Assembly: GCA_019635355.1 (NCBI GenBank)
Contig: JAHBZQ010000001.1
Location: 5,084,001 to 5,148,000 of the forward strand
Source: Rhizobacter sp.
GTDB taxonomy: Bacteria; Pseudomonadota; Gammaproteobacteria; Burkholderiales; Burkholderiaceae_C
Reading direction: 5' to 3'
DNA: 64,000 bases
The position numbers and the translations under genes were made by a program. Below the pieces are notes generated by a model. The model was not told where the DNA came from, did no database searches, and saw nothing but the letters and a program-made list of their open reading frames with translations. How positions within the stretch are numbered: position 1 is the stretch's first letter; every line of letters starts with the position of its first letter. This document shows, in pieces, positions 57,492 to 64,000 of the stretch.

Positions 57492-58157
57492 TCATTCTGA
57501 ACCCGCTGCTGGAATGGGCCGGAACAGGCCACCAACGCCCAATTGGATCTCCACGCGGTGCCGTATGTACTCATCGGGATGAGCCCTAGCGATAGAGATC
57601 GCCTCTTTGATCAGCGGCCTGTTCATTTCCGGATGAGCCTTCGCATCCAGGTTCAAGAGCGGAATGATTCGTTGGAGAACACGCGTTTCAGGGTTCTCAA
57701 CGAACTCGCGCAGTAGCTCACTGCGGATCTCATCTCGAAGCTCAGAAAGGTCTTCGTCTCTCGGGTTGCTGGTTGCCCAGTAGAAGGCACTGGCAGCGCC
57801 TGCCTTTTCTTCATTCGTTCCTTCGCGCAAGTACCTGAGCAGTCGCCGATTGATCTCTCCACCACCCCATGAGCGAACACAAGGTTCTATATACATCCGA
57901 TTTAGGCTAGGGTTTTGTTCCAAAACGCCAGCCAGAATGAAGGCGTTTAGGAGGCGTTTAGGTACCGGCTGTCTTTGGAACAGAAGGGCAACGAACCTCT
58001 TGCGTTTGGCATCGCCTAGAGCAGAAGACAGCCACTCCCAATCCGTGGTGGTGTTTCTTTGAACTCGCCTACGCGCTTCTTCCATAGCCAAGTGGGCACC
58101 AGGGCCTGGCTTTGGAAGTGCTTCTGACCAGCGGTCGTAGTACTCGGGCCATTCCAT
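57492..58157 (-). CDS. HEAT-like helical protein, copy 2
   Basis: 221 residues, same length and layout as 33596-34261 with scattered substitutions. Both copies are intact and sit 24 kb apart beside the same attC class (a). Confidence 0.78.
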   Translation of the reverse strand: MEWPEYYDRWSEALPKPGPGAHLAMEEARRRVQRNTTTDWEWLSSALGDAKRKRFVALLFQRQPVPKRLLNAFILAGVLEQNPSLNRMYIEPCVRSWGGGEINRRLLRYLREGTNEEKAGAASAFYWATSNPRDEDLSELRDEIRSELLREFVENPETRVLQRIIPLLNLDAKAHPEMNRPLIKEAISIARAHPDEYIRHRVEIQLGVGGLFRPIPAAGSE

Positions 58158-58164
58158 TAGTGAC

Positions 58165-58233
58165 GCCTAACGTTTGACATGAGAGGCGGCGCCCGGCTTG
58201 CCGGGCGACGTCCTCTCGATGGAAGGGTTGGGC
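58165..58233 (-). repeat. attC site 103, class d
   Basis: Closes NC1 copy 7. Confidence 0.95.
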
Positions 58234-58531
58234 GGCGCTTGCCTCGATGGGGCAGGGCGTGGCCAGGCGATGAACTTTAGCCGGCGTGCGCTTTCAGGGC
58301 GCTTCGGTTCGCAGCATGCCTCGGCTGGTGCCGGGCGCCCACGACGGCTAACCCACTGACTGACTAACGACGGCTGCATCGAGTGAGCACGGTGATCTGC
58401 CGAATGCGCAGACGAAAACATTGCGGTGGCGAACGCAGGCACGAACATGCGCTTCTTGCGATGAGGTACTGACGTTGCCATTTGGCTTGCCACCGACTTT
58501 CTCGAAGGCGACATGCTTCGCCCTCAGTGCC
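58234..58531 (-). repeat. NC1 cassette, copy 7
   Basis: Sub-group of copies 3 and 6. Confidence 0.8.
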
Positions 58532-58603
58532 GCTCAACGTTTGACATGAGAGGCGGCGAAAGGGCGCAGCCCTTTTGACGTCCTCTCGATGGAAGGGTTA
58601 GGC
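58532..58603 (-). repeat. attC site 104, class h variant
   Basis: GGCGAAAGGGC/GCCCTTTTGAC, covarying loop stem. Confidence 0.95.
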
Positions 58604-58609
58604 GGCGCC

Positions 58610-58924
58610 TTACAAGCCTAGCTGCTTGATTGCCCAAAGCTCTCCGGCTTTTCCCAGCATTTCTTGCCAACTGGAGAAGCTAGAGGCTGACCTAATGAAT
58701 TCGTCCCACTTTTCATCTGGGATTGCAGCAAAGTCTTCCTGAGACTCGATCTTGAAGCCGCTGGCGCCGAACATTTCGTCAGCGTTAGCGAACCTTGTGT
58801 GCTTGGCCACAAAGTCCGGGGTCAGAAGATCGGTCATGGAAACGCTCTGATTGTTGATTCCCTTTGCCTTCTTCTCGATTTCGTTCAACTTCTTGCCCAG
58901 GTCATTGGTGAACTTCACTTTCAT
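58610..58924 (-). CDS. Hypothetical protein
   Basis: 104 residues, helical, charged N-terminus (FTNDLGKKLNEIEKKAKGIN). Middle TPDFVAKHTRFANADEMFGA may be a small phage-type helix pair. Unrecognised. Confidence 0.65.
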   Translation of the reverse strand: MKVKFTNDLGKKLNEIEKKAKGINNQSVSMTDLLTPDFVAKHTRFANADEMFGASGFKIESQEDFAAIPDEKWDEFIRSASSFSSWQEMLGKAGELWAIKQLGL

Positions 58925-58955
58925 CTCCCGTTGTTTCGATTGATCGGGTGGTGCT

Positions 58956-59030
58956 GGCTAACGTGCTACCGGTCTAGTGACTATGCCAACAGCATACGAA
59001 AACGCACCTCGGCGGGCTCTTCATTGCGAC
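58956..59030 (-). repeat. Truncated attC (TGCTAC type) and 68-bp remnant
   Basis: GGCTAACGTGCTACC matches only the first 14 bases of the variant attC seen at 3449 and 30363; the rest of the site is missing. The following ~60 bp up to attC 105 encode nothing longer than 16 codons. A collapsed cassette. Confidence 0.6.
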
Positions 59031-59099
59031 GCCTAACGTTTGACATGAGAGGCTCGACCCGGCTCGCCGGGGCGAGTCCTCTCGATGGAAGGGTTAGGC
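59031..59099 (-). repeat. attC site 105, class b
   Basis: Loop CTCGCC in place of CTTGCC. Confidence 0.95.
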
Positions 59100-59516
59100 G
59101 TTTGCAAGCAGCTTGGCGAGCATGTTCTTCTTCGCTGTGTCTGGCTTGTACGGAACATACGCCTCCAAAGCTACCAGTAGTTCTGACCAATGGGTGAGGA
59201 ACGGCTTGTCGGCTTTTAGTTTCGCTTTGCCTTCAGACCAACGTTCTTCGCACTCAAGGAGCAAGTTGCTAATTCGATGTGACTCGGACCAGCAGGCAGC
59301 GCAAAGAGAACGCTGCTGATCAATGCTCGCCTTCTTTACCTCGTATGTGTACTGCTGGTCTTGAGCAGTAAAGACACATTCCGCTTGGCAGTGCCAACAC
59401 TTGTATGGTTTGTCTGTGTACTCGCGAATGAAGCCATAGGAGAGAGTTTGCTTGCTCTTCTCTGACCACTTCTCAGGATCTGCAGGAATGGATGTTGGCC
59501 GGTCGTTCTGCTTTAT
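59094..59516 (-). CDS. Zinc-ribbon (zf-trcl-like) protein, start codon changed
   Basis: Paralogue of 29934-30356 over its full length (KPYKCWHCQAECVFTAQDQQ; RSLCAACW). At the position where the other copy has ATG, this one has ATA, so the normal start is lost. An in-frame ATG in attC 106 (59567) would add 17 attC-coded residues and could rescue it; otherwise it is a pseudogene. Confidence 0.7.
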   Translation of the reverse strand: MKQNDRPTSIPADPEKWSEKSKQTLSYGFIREYTDKPYKCWHCQAECVFTAQDQQYTYEVKKASIDQQRSLCAACWSESHRISNLLLECEERWSEGKAKLKADKPFLTHWSELLVALEAYVPYKPDTAKKNMLAKLLANA

Positions 59517-59522
59517 ACGAAC

Positions 59523-59591
59523 GCCTAACGTTTGACATGAGAGGCATGACCCGGCTTGCCGGGGCATGTCCTCTCGATGGAAGGGTTAGGC
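59523..59591 (-). repeat. attC site 106, class a
   Basis: Closes the cassette of 59586-59990; holds a possible rescue ATG for the gene on its left. Confidence 0.95.
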
Positions 59592-59990
59592 GCCATTCTT
59601 TGCAGCAAACGGACTTGCGTCTAGTTGACTTTGAAACTCGTTTGCTCGCTCCGCACCCAAATCTTCATCATCTAGCTCGCACCACCTCGCTGCCAAATAG
59701 AAGGATCGGCTTGTCTTAGCCATCGCAATGATCTGTTCAGCATACGAGGGGTGCTGCCACAGAAGATCCTGGAGATGGCCGCAACCTATGACTTCAAGTA
59801 CCTGCTCGTTTGGTGCGCGATCAATGAGCCAGGCGAGCGACTCCAATCCTTCTTCGGGATGCTGACGACAAACCCAATTCAACCACTCCCAGGAGTAGAA
59901 GAGCGACCTATTCGCCTTGGGATTGCCGGCAAACTCAAGGTAGGTCCGGAGCATTGGCTCGGCTTCGGGCCAGATGGCGAACGCGTTCAT
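59586..59990 (-). CDS. DUF6869-like helical protein
   Basis: 134 residues, tryptophan-rich helices (SLFYSWEWLNWVCRQHPEEG; ESLAWLIDRAPNEQVLEVIG; GHLQDLLWQHPSYAEQIIAM). The pattern recalls DUF6869, a family I know poorly. Soluble; function unknown. Confidence 0.68.
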   Translation of the reverse strand: MNAFAIWPEAEPMLRTYLEFAGNPKANRSLFYSWEWLNWVCRQHPEEGLESLAWLIDRAPNEQVLEVIGCGHLQDLLWQHPSYAEQIIAMAKTSRSFYLAARWCELDDEDLGAERANEFQSQLDASPFAAKNGA

Positions 59991-59993
59991 GGC

Positions 59994-60062
59994 GCCTAAC
60001 GTTTGACATGAGAGGCATGACCCGGCTTGCCGGGGCATGTCCTCTCGATGGAAGGGTTAGGC
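59994..60062 (-). repeat. attC site 107, class a
   Basis: Closes the cassette of 60070-60618. Confidence 0.95.
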
Positions 60063-60069
60063 ATCGCTT

Positions 60070-60618
60070 TCAATCTACGAGTTCGAAGGGCGCGATTTGC
60101 CAAAGCCGTTCCGGGATTGGTGTGGGCTCTACCAATGCCAAGGGACCATAGCTACTGTTTAGACCCAAATGCTGCTTCCAATCATGGATGAAGAAGACAA
60201 CACGGTAGCTACGCTCAGTTGGAAGATCGTTGAAGCGGTACTCCCCTAGCAATTTGGAGCCGTCAGGCGTAAGGAATTTCTCTGACCATGCCACTTGCCA
60301 CCTTGAGCTTGGGATGGAAGGGTTAACTTGCTGAAAGTCCCCTACCGAAAACTTGCTGTCCGGGTCTTCTACAAGCACTTCGATCTGCGCCACACCAGCG
60401 AACTCTTGTTCGAAATACTCTCGTCGCTCCTCCAGCTCTTCCGGCTCCAACGCGACGATCTCGTCACCTCTGCCGACCCTCTTCAGGAAGTCTTTCAACT
60501 CGTCTGAGAAGTTGATTGGATTCTGGCCAGAGACTTCTTGATCAACAAACGCACGATAGCGGTCTGCATCCAAGGTAGGAATGTAGACGCCGATCACCGA
60601 GATGCGAGGTTGCGCCAT
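60070..60618 (-). CDS. Hypothetical protein
   Basis: 182 residues. RISVIGVYIPTLDADRYRAF then an acidic helical stretch (ALEPEELEERREYFEQEFAG) and a strand-rich end. Soluble, unrecognised. ATG lies 5 bases from the junction. Confidence 0.72.
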   Translation of the reverse strand: MAQPRISVIGVYIPTLDADRYRAFVDQEVSGQNPINFSDELKDFLKRVGRGDEIVALEPEELEERREYFEQEFAGVAQIEVLVEDPDSKFSVGDFQQVNPSIPSSRWQVAWSEKFLTPDGSKLLGEYRFNDLPTERSYRVVFFIHDWKQHLGLNSSYGPLALVEPTPIPERLWQIAPFELVD

Positions 60619-60623
60619 GCGAT

Positions 60624-60695
60624 GCCTAACGTTTGACATGAGAGGCGGCACAAGGGCGCAGCCCTTGTGACGTCCTCTCGATGGAAGGGTTAGGC
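60624..60695 (-). repeat. attC site 108, class h
   Basis: Closes the ankyrin cassette 60759-61094. Confidence 0.95.
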
Positions 60696-60758
60696 CGCTC
60701 GCGGGACGCCTGGGTATTGGCAAGAAGAGAACGCATAGCTCGCCTTCTTCCTTCGTAC

Positions 60759-61094
60759 TTACACCGGAAGCCAGCGCCACCAAAAAGGCTGACGTGGCTC
60801 TTTGGCACCGAGTGCTTGCAGCTGCGCGACAAACTCATGGTGACCATACTTCTTGGCGGCCTGCAACGGAGCCAGGTTATCTAGCTCCGAAACCAAACTT
60901 GGATCAGCCCCGTGTGCAAGCAGGTACTTGGCTATCTCTTTGTGGCCGAGAGCCAAGCTTGTGACGAGTGGGGTTCGAAGAATCTCAGGGTGTTGGTAGT
61001 TCGGGTTCACACCTTCTTTGATGTGGTGCTGCACCAGAGGCAAATTGCCTTCTTCCACCGCTTGGTACAAGTCTTTCCAGTCGCCTGCTGACAT
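60759..61094 (-). CDS. Ankyrin-repeat protein
   Basis: 111 residues; GGAGGAG four bases before the ATG. Repeats: WKDLYQAVEEGNLPLVQHHI, LRTPLVTSLALGHKEIAKYL, NLAPLQAAKKYGHHEFVAQL. Third ankyrin protein in the window; the most regular set of repeats. Confidence 0.9.
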   Translation of the reverse strand: MSAGDWKDLYQAVEEGNLPLVQHHIKEGVNPNYQHPEILRTPLVTSLALGHKEIAKYLLAHGADPSLVSELDNLAPLQAAKKYGHHEFVAQLQALGAKEPRQPFWWRWLPV

Positions 61095-61133
61095 TTGGCT
61101 CCTCCGCTTCCCGGGGTTTTGTTCTTTCGAGCG

Positions 61134-61202
61134 GCCTAACGTTTGACATGAGAGGCTCGACCCGGCTTGCCGGGGCGAGTCCTCTCGATGGAAGGGTTAG
61201 GC
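61134..61202 (-). repeat. attC site 109, class b
   Basis: Closes the TonB-like cassette. Confidence 0.95.
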
Positions 61203-61224
61203 GCTTCTGGCGACGAGAGCCGAT

Positions 61225-61614
61225 TCATGGTGCGCCTGGACGAAAAAGAGCATGGATCCGACGAGGAATAGTTCCATCTGGCGCGAGTGGGAGTCGCTCA
61301 GTATTCTCAACTGCTCGCATTACTGCTCTATCCCACGCTTGAGCGCCGCTTGATTTCACGAGGCGATGACTGGCGACTCGACCGCTCGGTTCAGTGGTGA
61401 TCTCCACTTCTGCAGTTGCGTCTTGTGGAACTGACTCGGTGACAACGATGTTTGGTCGTATCGCAGCGATGAGGCGTGCGGCATATGTGGCGTCGTAACT
61501 CGGCGGTGGCTTTGCGGCGATGCCTGGAAGAGCGCCAGACGCGGGCTGAGCTACTGCTGCTACCAACAACGAACTGGCGAAGAGAGTGGCAGATATTGCG
61601 GCGATTCGGCTCAT
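61225..61614 (-). CDS. TonB/TolA C-terminal-domain protein
   Basis: 129 residues with a signal peptide (about 1-27). TAEVEITTEPSGRVASHRLV, SSGAQAWDRAVMRAV, LPLAPDGTIP is the TonB/TolA C-terminal fold. Lacks the TonB membrane anchor and proline-rich region, so it is a free periplasmic TonB_C domain. Confidence 0.85.
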   Translation of the reverse strand: MSRIAAISATLFASSLLVAAVAQPASGALPGIAAKPPPSYDATYAARLIAAIRPNIVVTESVPQDATAEVEITTEPSGRVASHRLVKSSGAQAWDRAVMRAVENTERLPLAPDGTIPRRIHALFRPGAP

Positions 61615-61618
61615 AAGC

Positions 61619-61687
61619 GCCTAACGTTTGACATGAGAGGCCCGACCCGGCTTGCCGGGGCGGGTCCTCTCGATGGAAGGGTTAGGC
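61619..61687 (-). repeat. attC site 110, class c
   Basis: Closes NC1 copy 8. Confidence 0.95.
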
Positions 61688-61990
61688 GGCGCTGCATCTG
61701 AGGAGGCAAGGCGCAGCCAGACGAGCAACTTTAGCCGGCGTGTGGGTTCAGGGCACATCGGTTCGCGGCATGACTCGGACGGTTCAGGGCGCCCACGACG
61801 GCTAAACCCAAGGACTGACTGACGACGACTGCATCGAGTTGGCACGGTTATCTGCTCGAGGCTCAGAGAAACACCTTGCGGTGGTGAACGCAGGCAAAAC
61901 ACCCTCTTCGATGAGCCCGAAAGCCTGCCAAACGGGAGAAAGGGAATGCCAGCCATCTTTGCAGCTCGGCACGGCTTTGCCTTTAGCGCC
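61688..61990 (-). repeat. NC1 cassette, copy 8
   Basis: Sub-group of copies 1, 2 and 4. Lies directly beside copy 9, giving a tandem pair. Confidence 0.8.
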
Positions 61991-62059
61991 GCCTAACGTT
62001 TGACATGAGAGGCCCGACCCGGCTTGCCGGGGCGGGTCCTCTCGATGGAAGGGTTAGGC
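61991..62059 (-). repeat. attC site 111, class c
   Basis: Identical class to site 110; separates the tandem NC1 pair. Confidence 0.95.
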
Positions 62060-62358
62060 GGCGCAGCATTCGAGGAAGCAAGGCGCAGCCAAGCGAGCAA
62101 CTTTAGCCGGCGTGTGGTTTCAGGGCGCATCGGTTCGTGGCATGGCTCGGACAGTGCAGGGCGCCCACGACGGCTAAACCACGGACTGACTGACAACCCC
62201 TGCATCGAGCGAGCACTGCCTTTGCCTCGATGCTCAGACGAAAACATCGCGGTGGCGACCGGAGGCACGAACCTGCTCTTCGTGGCAGTGGCACTACCTC
62301 CCACCAAAACCGTGCGCCACCGAACTTTCAGAAGCGATTCGTTCTGGCCCATTGCGCC
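62060..62358 (-). repeat. NC1 cassette, copy 9
   Basis: Left half close to copy 8, right half diverged; a frame switch like that between the two NC1 sub-groups occurs within it. Confidence 0.78.
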
Positions 62359-62427
62359 GCCTAACGTTTGACATGAGAGGCGGGACCCGGCTTGCCGGGG
62401 CACGTCCTCTCGATGGAAGGGTTAGGC
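62359..62427 (-). repeat. attC site 112, class a variant
   Basis: GGGACCCGG/CCGGGGCAC. Confidence 0.94.
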
Positions 62428-63090
62428 AGCACCGTGAATCTCCTCCCACTGAGGCGCCTTCGCCGTTGCGGGGCCGAGGCGGTATTGCGGCACTCCATAG
62501 CGCGCGAACAACTGCGGAGGTAAGGGGACGGCCGCATGTTGGTTGTGATAGATCCTCATGTCCAAGGTGTCAGGTCGAGGCGTTGTTAGCGTCGCGACAG
62601 CACTGATTGATGTGTTGGTATCGGGTGTTAGACGTCGCTTTCGACCAAATGTGACATGGGAGACGTGCGCTGCTTGTTTTGGATCATCTGGGACGACGAA
62701 GTGCAGCGTTTCAAACCCGTACATCGCGACTCTTACTTGATAGGGACCGATGTGCATCTGGGAGCCTCCGGTTCCGAAGACGACAAGCAAGCCGGGATAG
62801 CGGCCCCGTGTGCGTGACCGTAACTGCCCAGAGGCATCGAGGATCTTCTTTCTGATGCGATCACCCGGTGAAAAGCTATGTACGACCGGAACTCCGGATT
62901 TGGCTTGTGCTGTGAGCGCGCGCTCGGTAGGGTTCTCTGATATCTCCTTGACTTCGACGATGACCTTTCGTCTTGGAAGGAACAAGTCGTAGTCGGGGGT
63001 TCTTTCTGTACTTACGGCAACTTGCCGAAAGCGAATCGAACGATTCGAGCAGTACTGCTCGAACAGCGTTTCGGAGAGAGTGCGCGGCAT
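62422..63090 (-). CDS. PD-(D/E)XK nuclease-like protein
   Basis: 222 residues. TERTPDYDLFLPRRKVIVEV then KEISENP gives P-D-x(n)-E-x-K (D at about 31, E-V-K at about 43-45), the restriction-endonuclease core; YPGLLVVFGTG is a following strand. The C-terminal 80 residues are a separate domain. Possibly a solitary restriction-type enzyme. Confidence 0.78.
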   Translation of the reverse strand: MPRTLSETLFEQYCSNRSIRFRQVAVSTERTPDYDLFLPRRKVIVEVKEISENPTERALTAQAKSGVPVVHSFSPGDRIRKKILDASGQLRSRTRGRYPGLLVVFGTGGSQMHIGPYQVRVAMYGFETLHFVVPDDPKQAAHVSHVTFGRKRRLTPDTNTSISAVATLTTPRPDTLDMRIYHNQHAAVPLPPQLFARYGVPQYRLGPATAKAPQWEEIHGAA

Positions 63091-63096
63091 TGTGCT

Positions 63097-63168
63097 GCCT
63101 AACGTTTGACATGAGAGGCGCTTGGAGGCCGTAGGCCGGAAAGCGTCCTCTCGATGGAAGGGTTAGGC
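63097..63168 (-). repeat. attC site 113, class g
   Basis: Gene 63099-63623 reads into it. Confidence 0.95.
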
Positions 63169-63623
63169 GCTTGCTTCACTACGACAAGGGCCTTTGAGAA
63201 CAGCACTTGGATTCCTTGGCTCTTCTTCTTGAAGCCAGAGATGGCGAAACCGCATTTCAGGTTGGCCTGAGTCATTGGGGAATTGGCTTGGTCAGTGGCG
63301 GTTTCTACCGCCTGAAAGCCTTGCTCCTTGGCCCACGAGTGCTGCAACTCAGTAAGCTTGACGGCCACGCCTTGGCGGCGGTGATCTGGGTGAACCCCAC
63401 CAAGCCAGCTGTAGTACCTAGATTGGCTGTGCGCGTAGCCAATCTTGAAAGCGACAAGATCCTTGTCGACACTGGCGCAAACGACGCTGACAAGTGGCAT
63501 CTTTTCAAGCCGCCACCGCAGATCGGGAGTCGGACGATCGAATAGCGAGTGAGAAAGGCGCTCAATCGCTTCTACCGTTTGCGGTGAGATAGGTTGACGC
63601 TCAACTGTGTACTCGACAGCCAC
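63099..63623 (-). CDS. GNAT acetyltransferase with attC-encoded tail
   Basis: 174 residues; GTG start with GAGGAG eight bases upstream. WLGGVHPDHRRQGVAVKLTE is motif A; FQAVETATDQANSPMTQANL then KCGFAISG the C-terminal motif. No stop before attC 113, so about 20 residues are attC-encoded. Substrate unknown. Confidence 0.86.
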   Translation of the reverse strand: MAVEYTVERQPISPQTVEAIERLSHSLFDRPTPDLRWRLEKMPLVSVVCASVDKDLVAFKIGYAHSQSRYYSWLGGVHPDHRRQGVAVKLTELQHSWAKEQGFQAVETATDQANSPMTQANLKCGFAISGFKKKSQGIQVLFSKALVVVKQAPNPSIERTLSGLRPPSASHVKR

Positions 63624-63641
63624 GGGGATCGCTCCTCAAGC

Positions 63642-63710
63642 GCCTAACGTTTGACATGAGAGGCGGCGCCCGGCTTGCCGGGCGACGTCCTCTCGATGGA
63701 AGGGTTGGGC
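63642..63710 (-). repeat. attC site 114, class d
   Basis: R'' GTTGGGC. Closes the cassette that runs off the right edge. Confidence 0.95.
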
Positions 63711-63726
63711 GGCTTTCTCCGCATGC

Positions 63727-64000
63727 TTACTTGTGACCTGCCACGGCGAGGACTGCCTTGGGATTCGTGCTCGCAATGGCGAGAAGCGTGCGGGCTGCAC
63801 CGCTAGGCTGCTTGCGACCCTGCTCCCAACCTTGCAGGGTGCGAACTGACACCCCCATAAGCGCTGCAAATTGCGACTGCGACAGGCCAGTTTTCTTTCG
63901 AGCCTCAATGACGGGCGATGAGACGACGCTGACCTGACCAGCCTTCATCTCCTTCACGGACTGAAGCAGCTCTGCGGCCAGATCTCGCTTTGCTTCGTAT
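63727..64000 (-). CDS. HigA-like antitoxin, 5' end cut by window edge
   Basis: At least 90 residues; the frame stays open to the right edge (YEAKRDLAAELLQSVKEMKA). RKKTGLSQSQFAALMGVSVR then TLQGWEQGRKQPSG is an XRE helix-turn-helix, and the sequence before and after fits HigA-type antitoxins of type II systems. In that family the toxin gene usually precedes; it should lie just beyond the right edge. This would be the second toxin-antitoxin cassette. Confidence 0.88.
   Translation of the reverse strand, partial: YEAKRDLAAELLQSVKEMKAGQVSVVSSPVIEARKKTGLSQSQFAALMGVSVRTLQGWEQGRKQPSGAARTLLAIASTNPKAVLAVAGHK

Noticed and set aside
187..63710. A CRISPR array
   Set aside because: Repeats are 69-72 bp hairpins spaced 170-970 bp with genes between, and the boxes are attC type.
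187..63710. Transcription terminators at every hairpin
   Set aside because: The hairpins are recombination sites; none is followed by a clear U-tract, so I do not call terminators.
1..64000. Integrase, attI, transposase, rRNA or tRNA genes
   Set aside because: None seen on either strand.

Overview
This window is one continuous piece of a very large chromosomal (sedentary) integron cassette array. I count 114 attC sites in 64 kb, about one per 560 bases, and they occur from end to end. Almost every gene lies on the minus strand, starts just after one attC and stops in or beside the next. No integrase gene, attI site, rRNA, tRNA, insertion sequence or CRISPR is present. Because genes read right to left, attI and intI should lie beyond the right edge. 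The uniform short attC sites and the product families suggest a betaproteobacterium of the order Burkholderiales; this is an inference from memory, not a search.

Each standard attC is 69-72 bp. On the + strand it runs GCCTAAC-GTTTGACATGAGAGG-(variable stem)-CCTCTCGATGGAAGG-GTTAGGC. R' is the left box and R'' the right box, because the sites work in the minus orientation. I name stem classes by the central sequence: a = ATGACCCGG/CCGGGGCAT; b = TCGACCCGG/CCGGGGCGA; c = CCGACCCGG/CCGGGGCGG; d = GGCGCCCGG/CCGGGCGAC; e = CAGGCCCGG/CCGGGACTG; f = GCTGACCGG/CCGGGCAGC; g = GCTTGGAGGCC/GGCCGGAAAGC; h = GGCGCAAGGGC/GCCCTTGTGAC; i = like a, but the outer arm GAGG/CCTC is replaced by GCTG/CAGC; j = outer arm GGGG/CCCC. 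A cassette is a gene plus the attC on its left.

The content is typical accessory cargo: about 100 small genes, most unrecognised. Recognisable groups are a RelE/ParE-type toxin with its antitoxin (847-1445) and a HigA-like antitoxin cut by the right edge; GNAT acetyltransferases (four); SMI1/KNR4 (three), ankyrin (three), Imm1-like and HEAT-like proteins that resemble immunity proteins without toxins; HEPN-like Rx4H proteins (three); nuclease-fold proteins (Mrr-like, another PD-(D/E)XK candidate, two GIY-YIG-like); two near-twin tyrosine/dual-specificity phosphatases; cupins, VOC, SRPBCC and NTF2-like folds; DUF1444, DUF3024, DUF3565, DUF4166 and probable DUF6714/DUF6933/DUF7684 proteins; and many lipoproteins and small membrane proteins. 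The best defence candidate is the two-gene cassette 37666-38640 (TIR-like protein plus membrane protein).

About a fifth of the cassettes have no convincing gene. They fall into repeated families: NC1 (nine copies, about 300 bp), NC2 (three copies plus one relative), NC3 (two copies with a variant attC), NC4 (four copies of about 175 bp with a long palindrome instead of a normal attC) and NC5 (two 3' tails). One cassette (11659-12100) has a divergent gene pair, including the only convincing + strand gene. Two-gene cassettes also occur at 845-1504, 9384-9854, 9922-10558 and 15914-16482.
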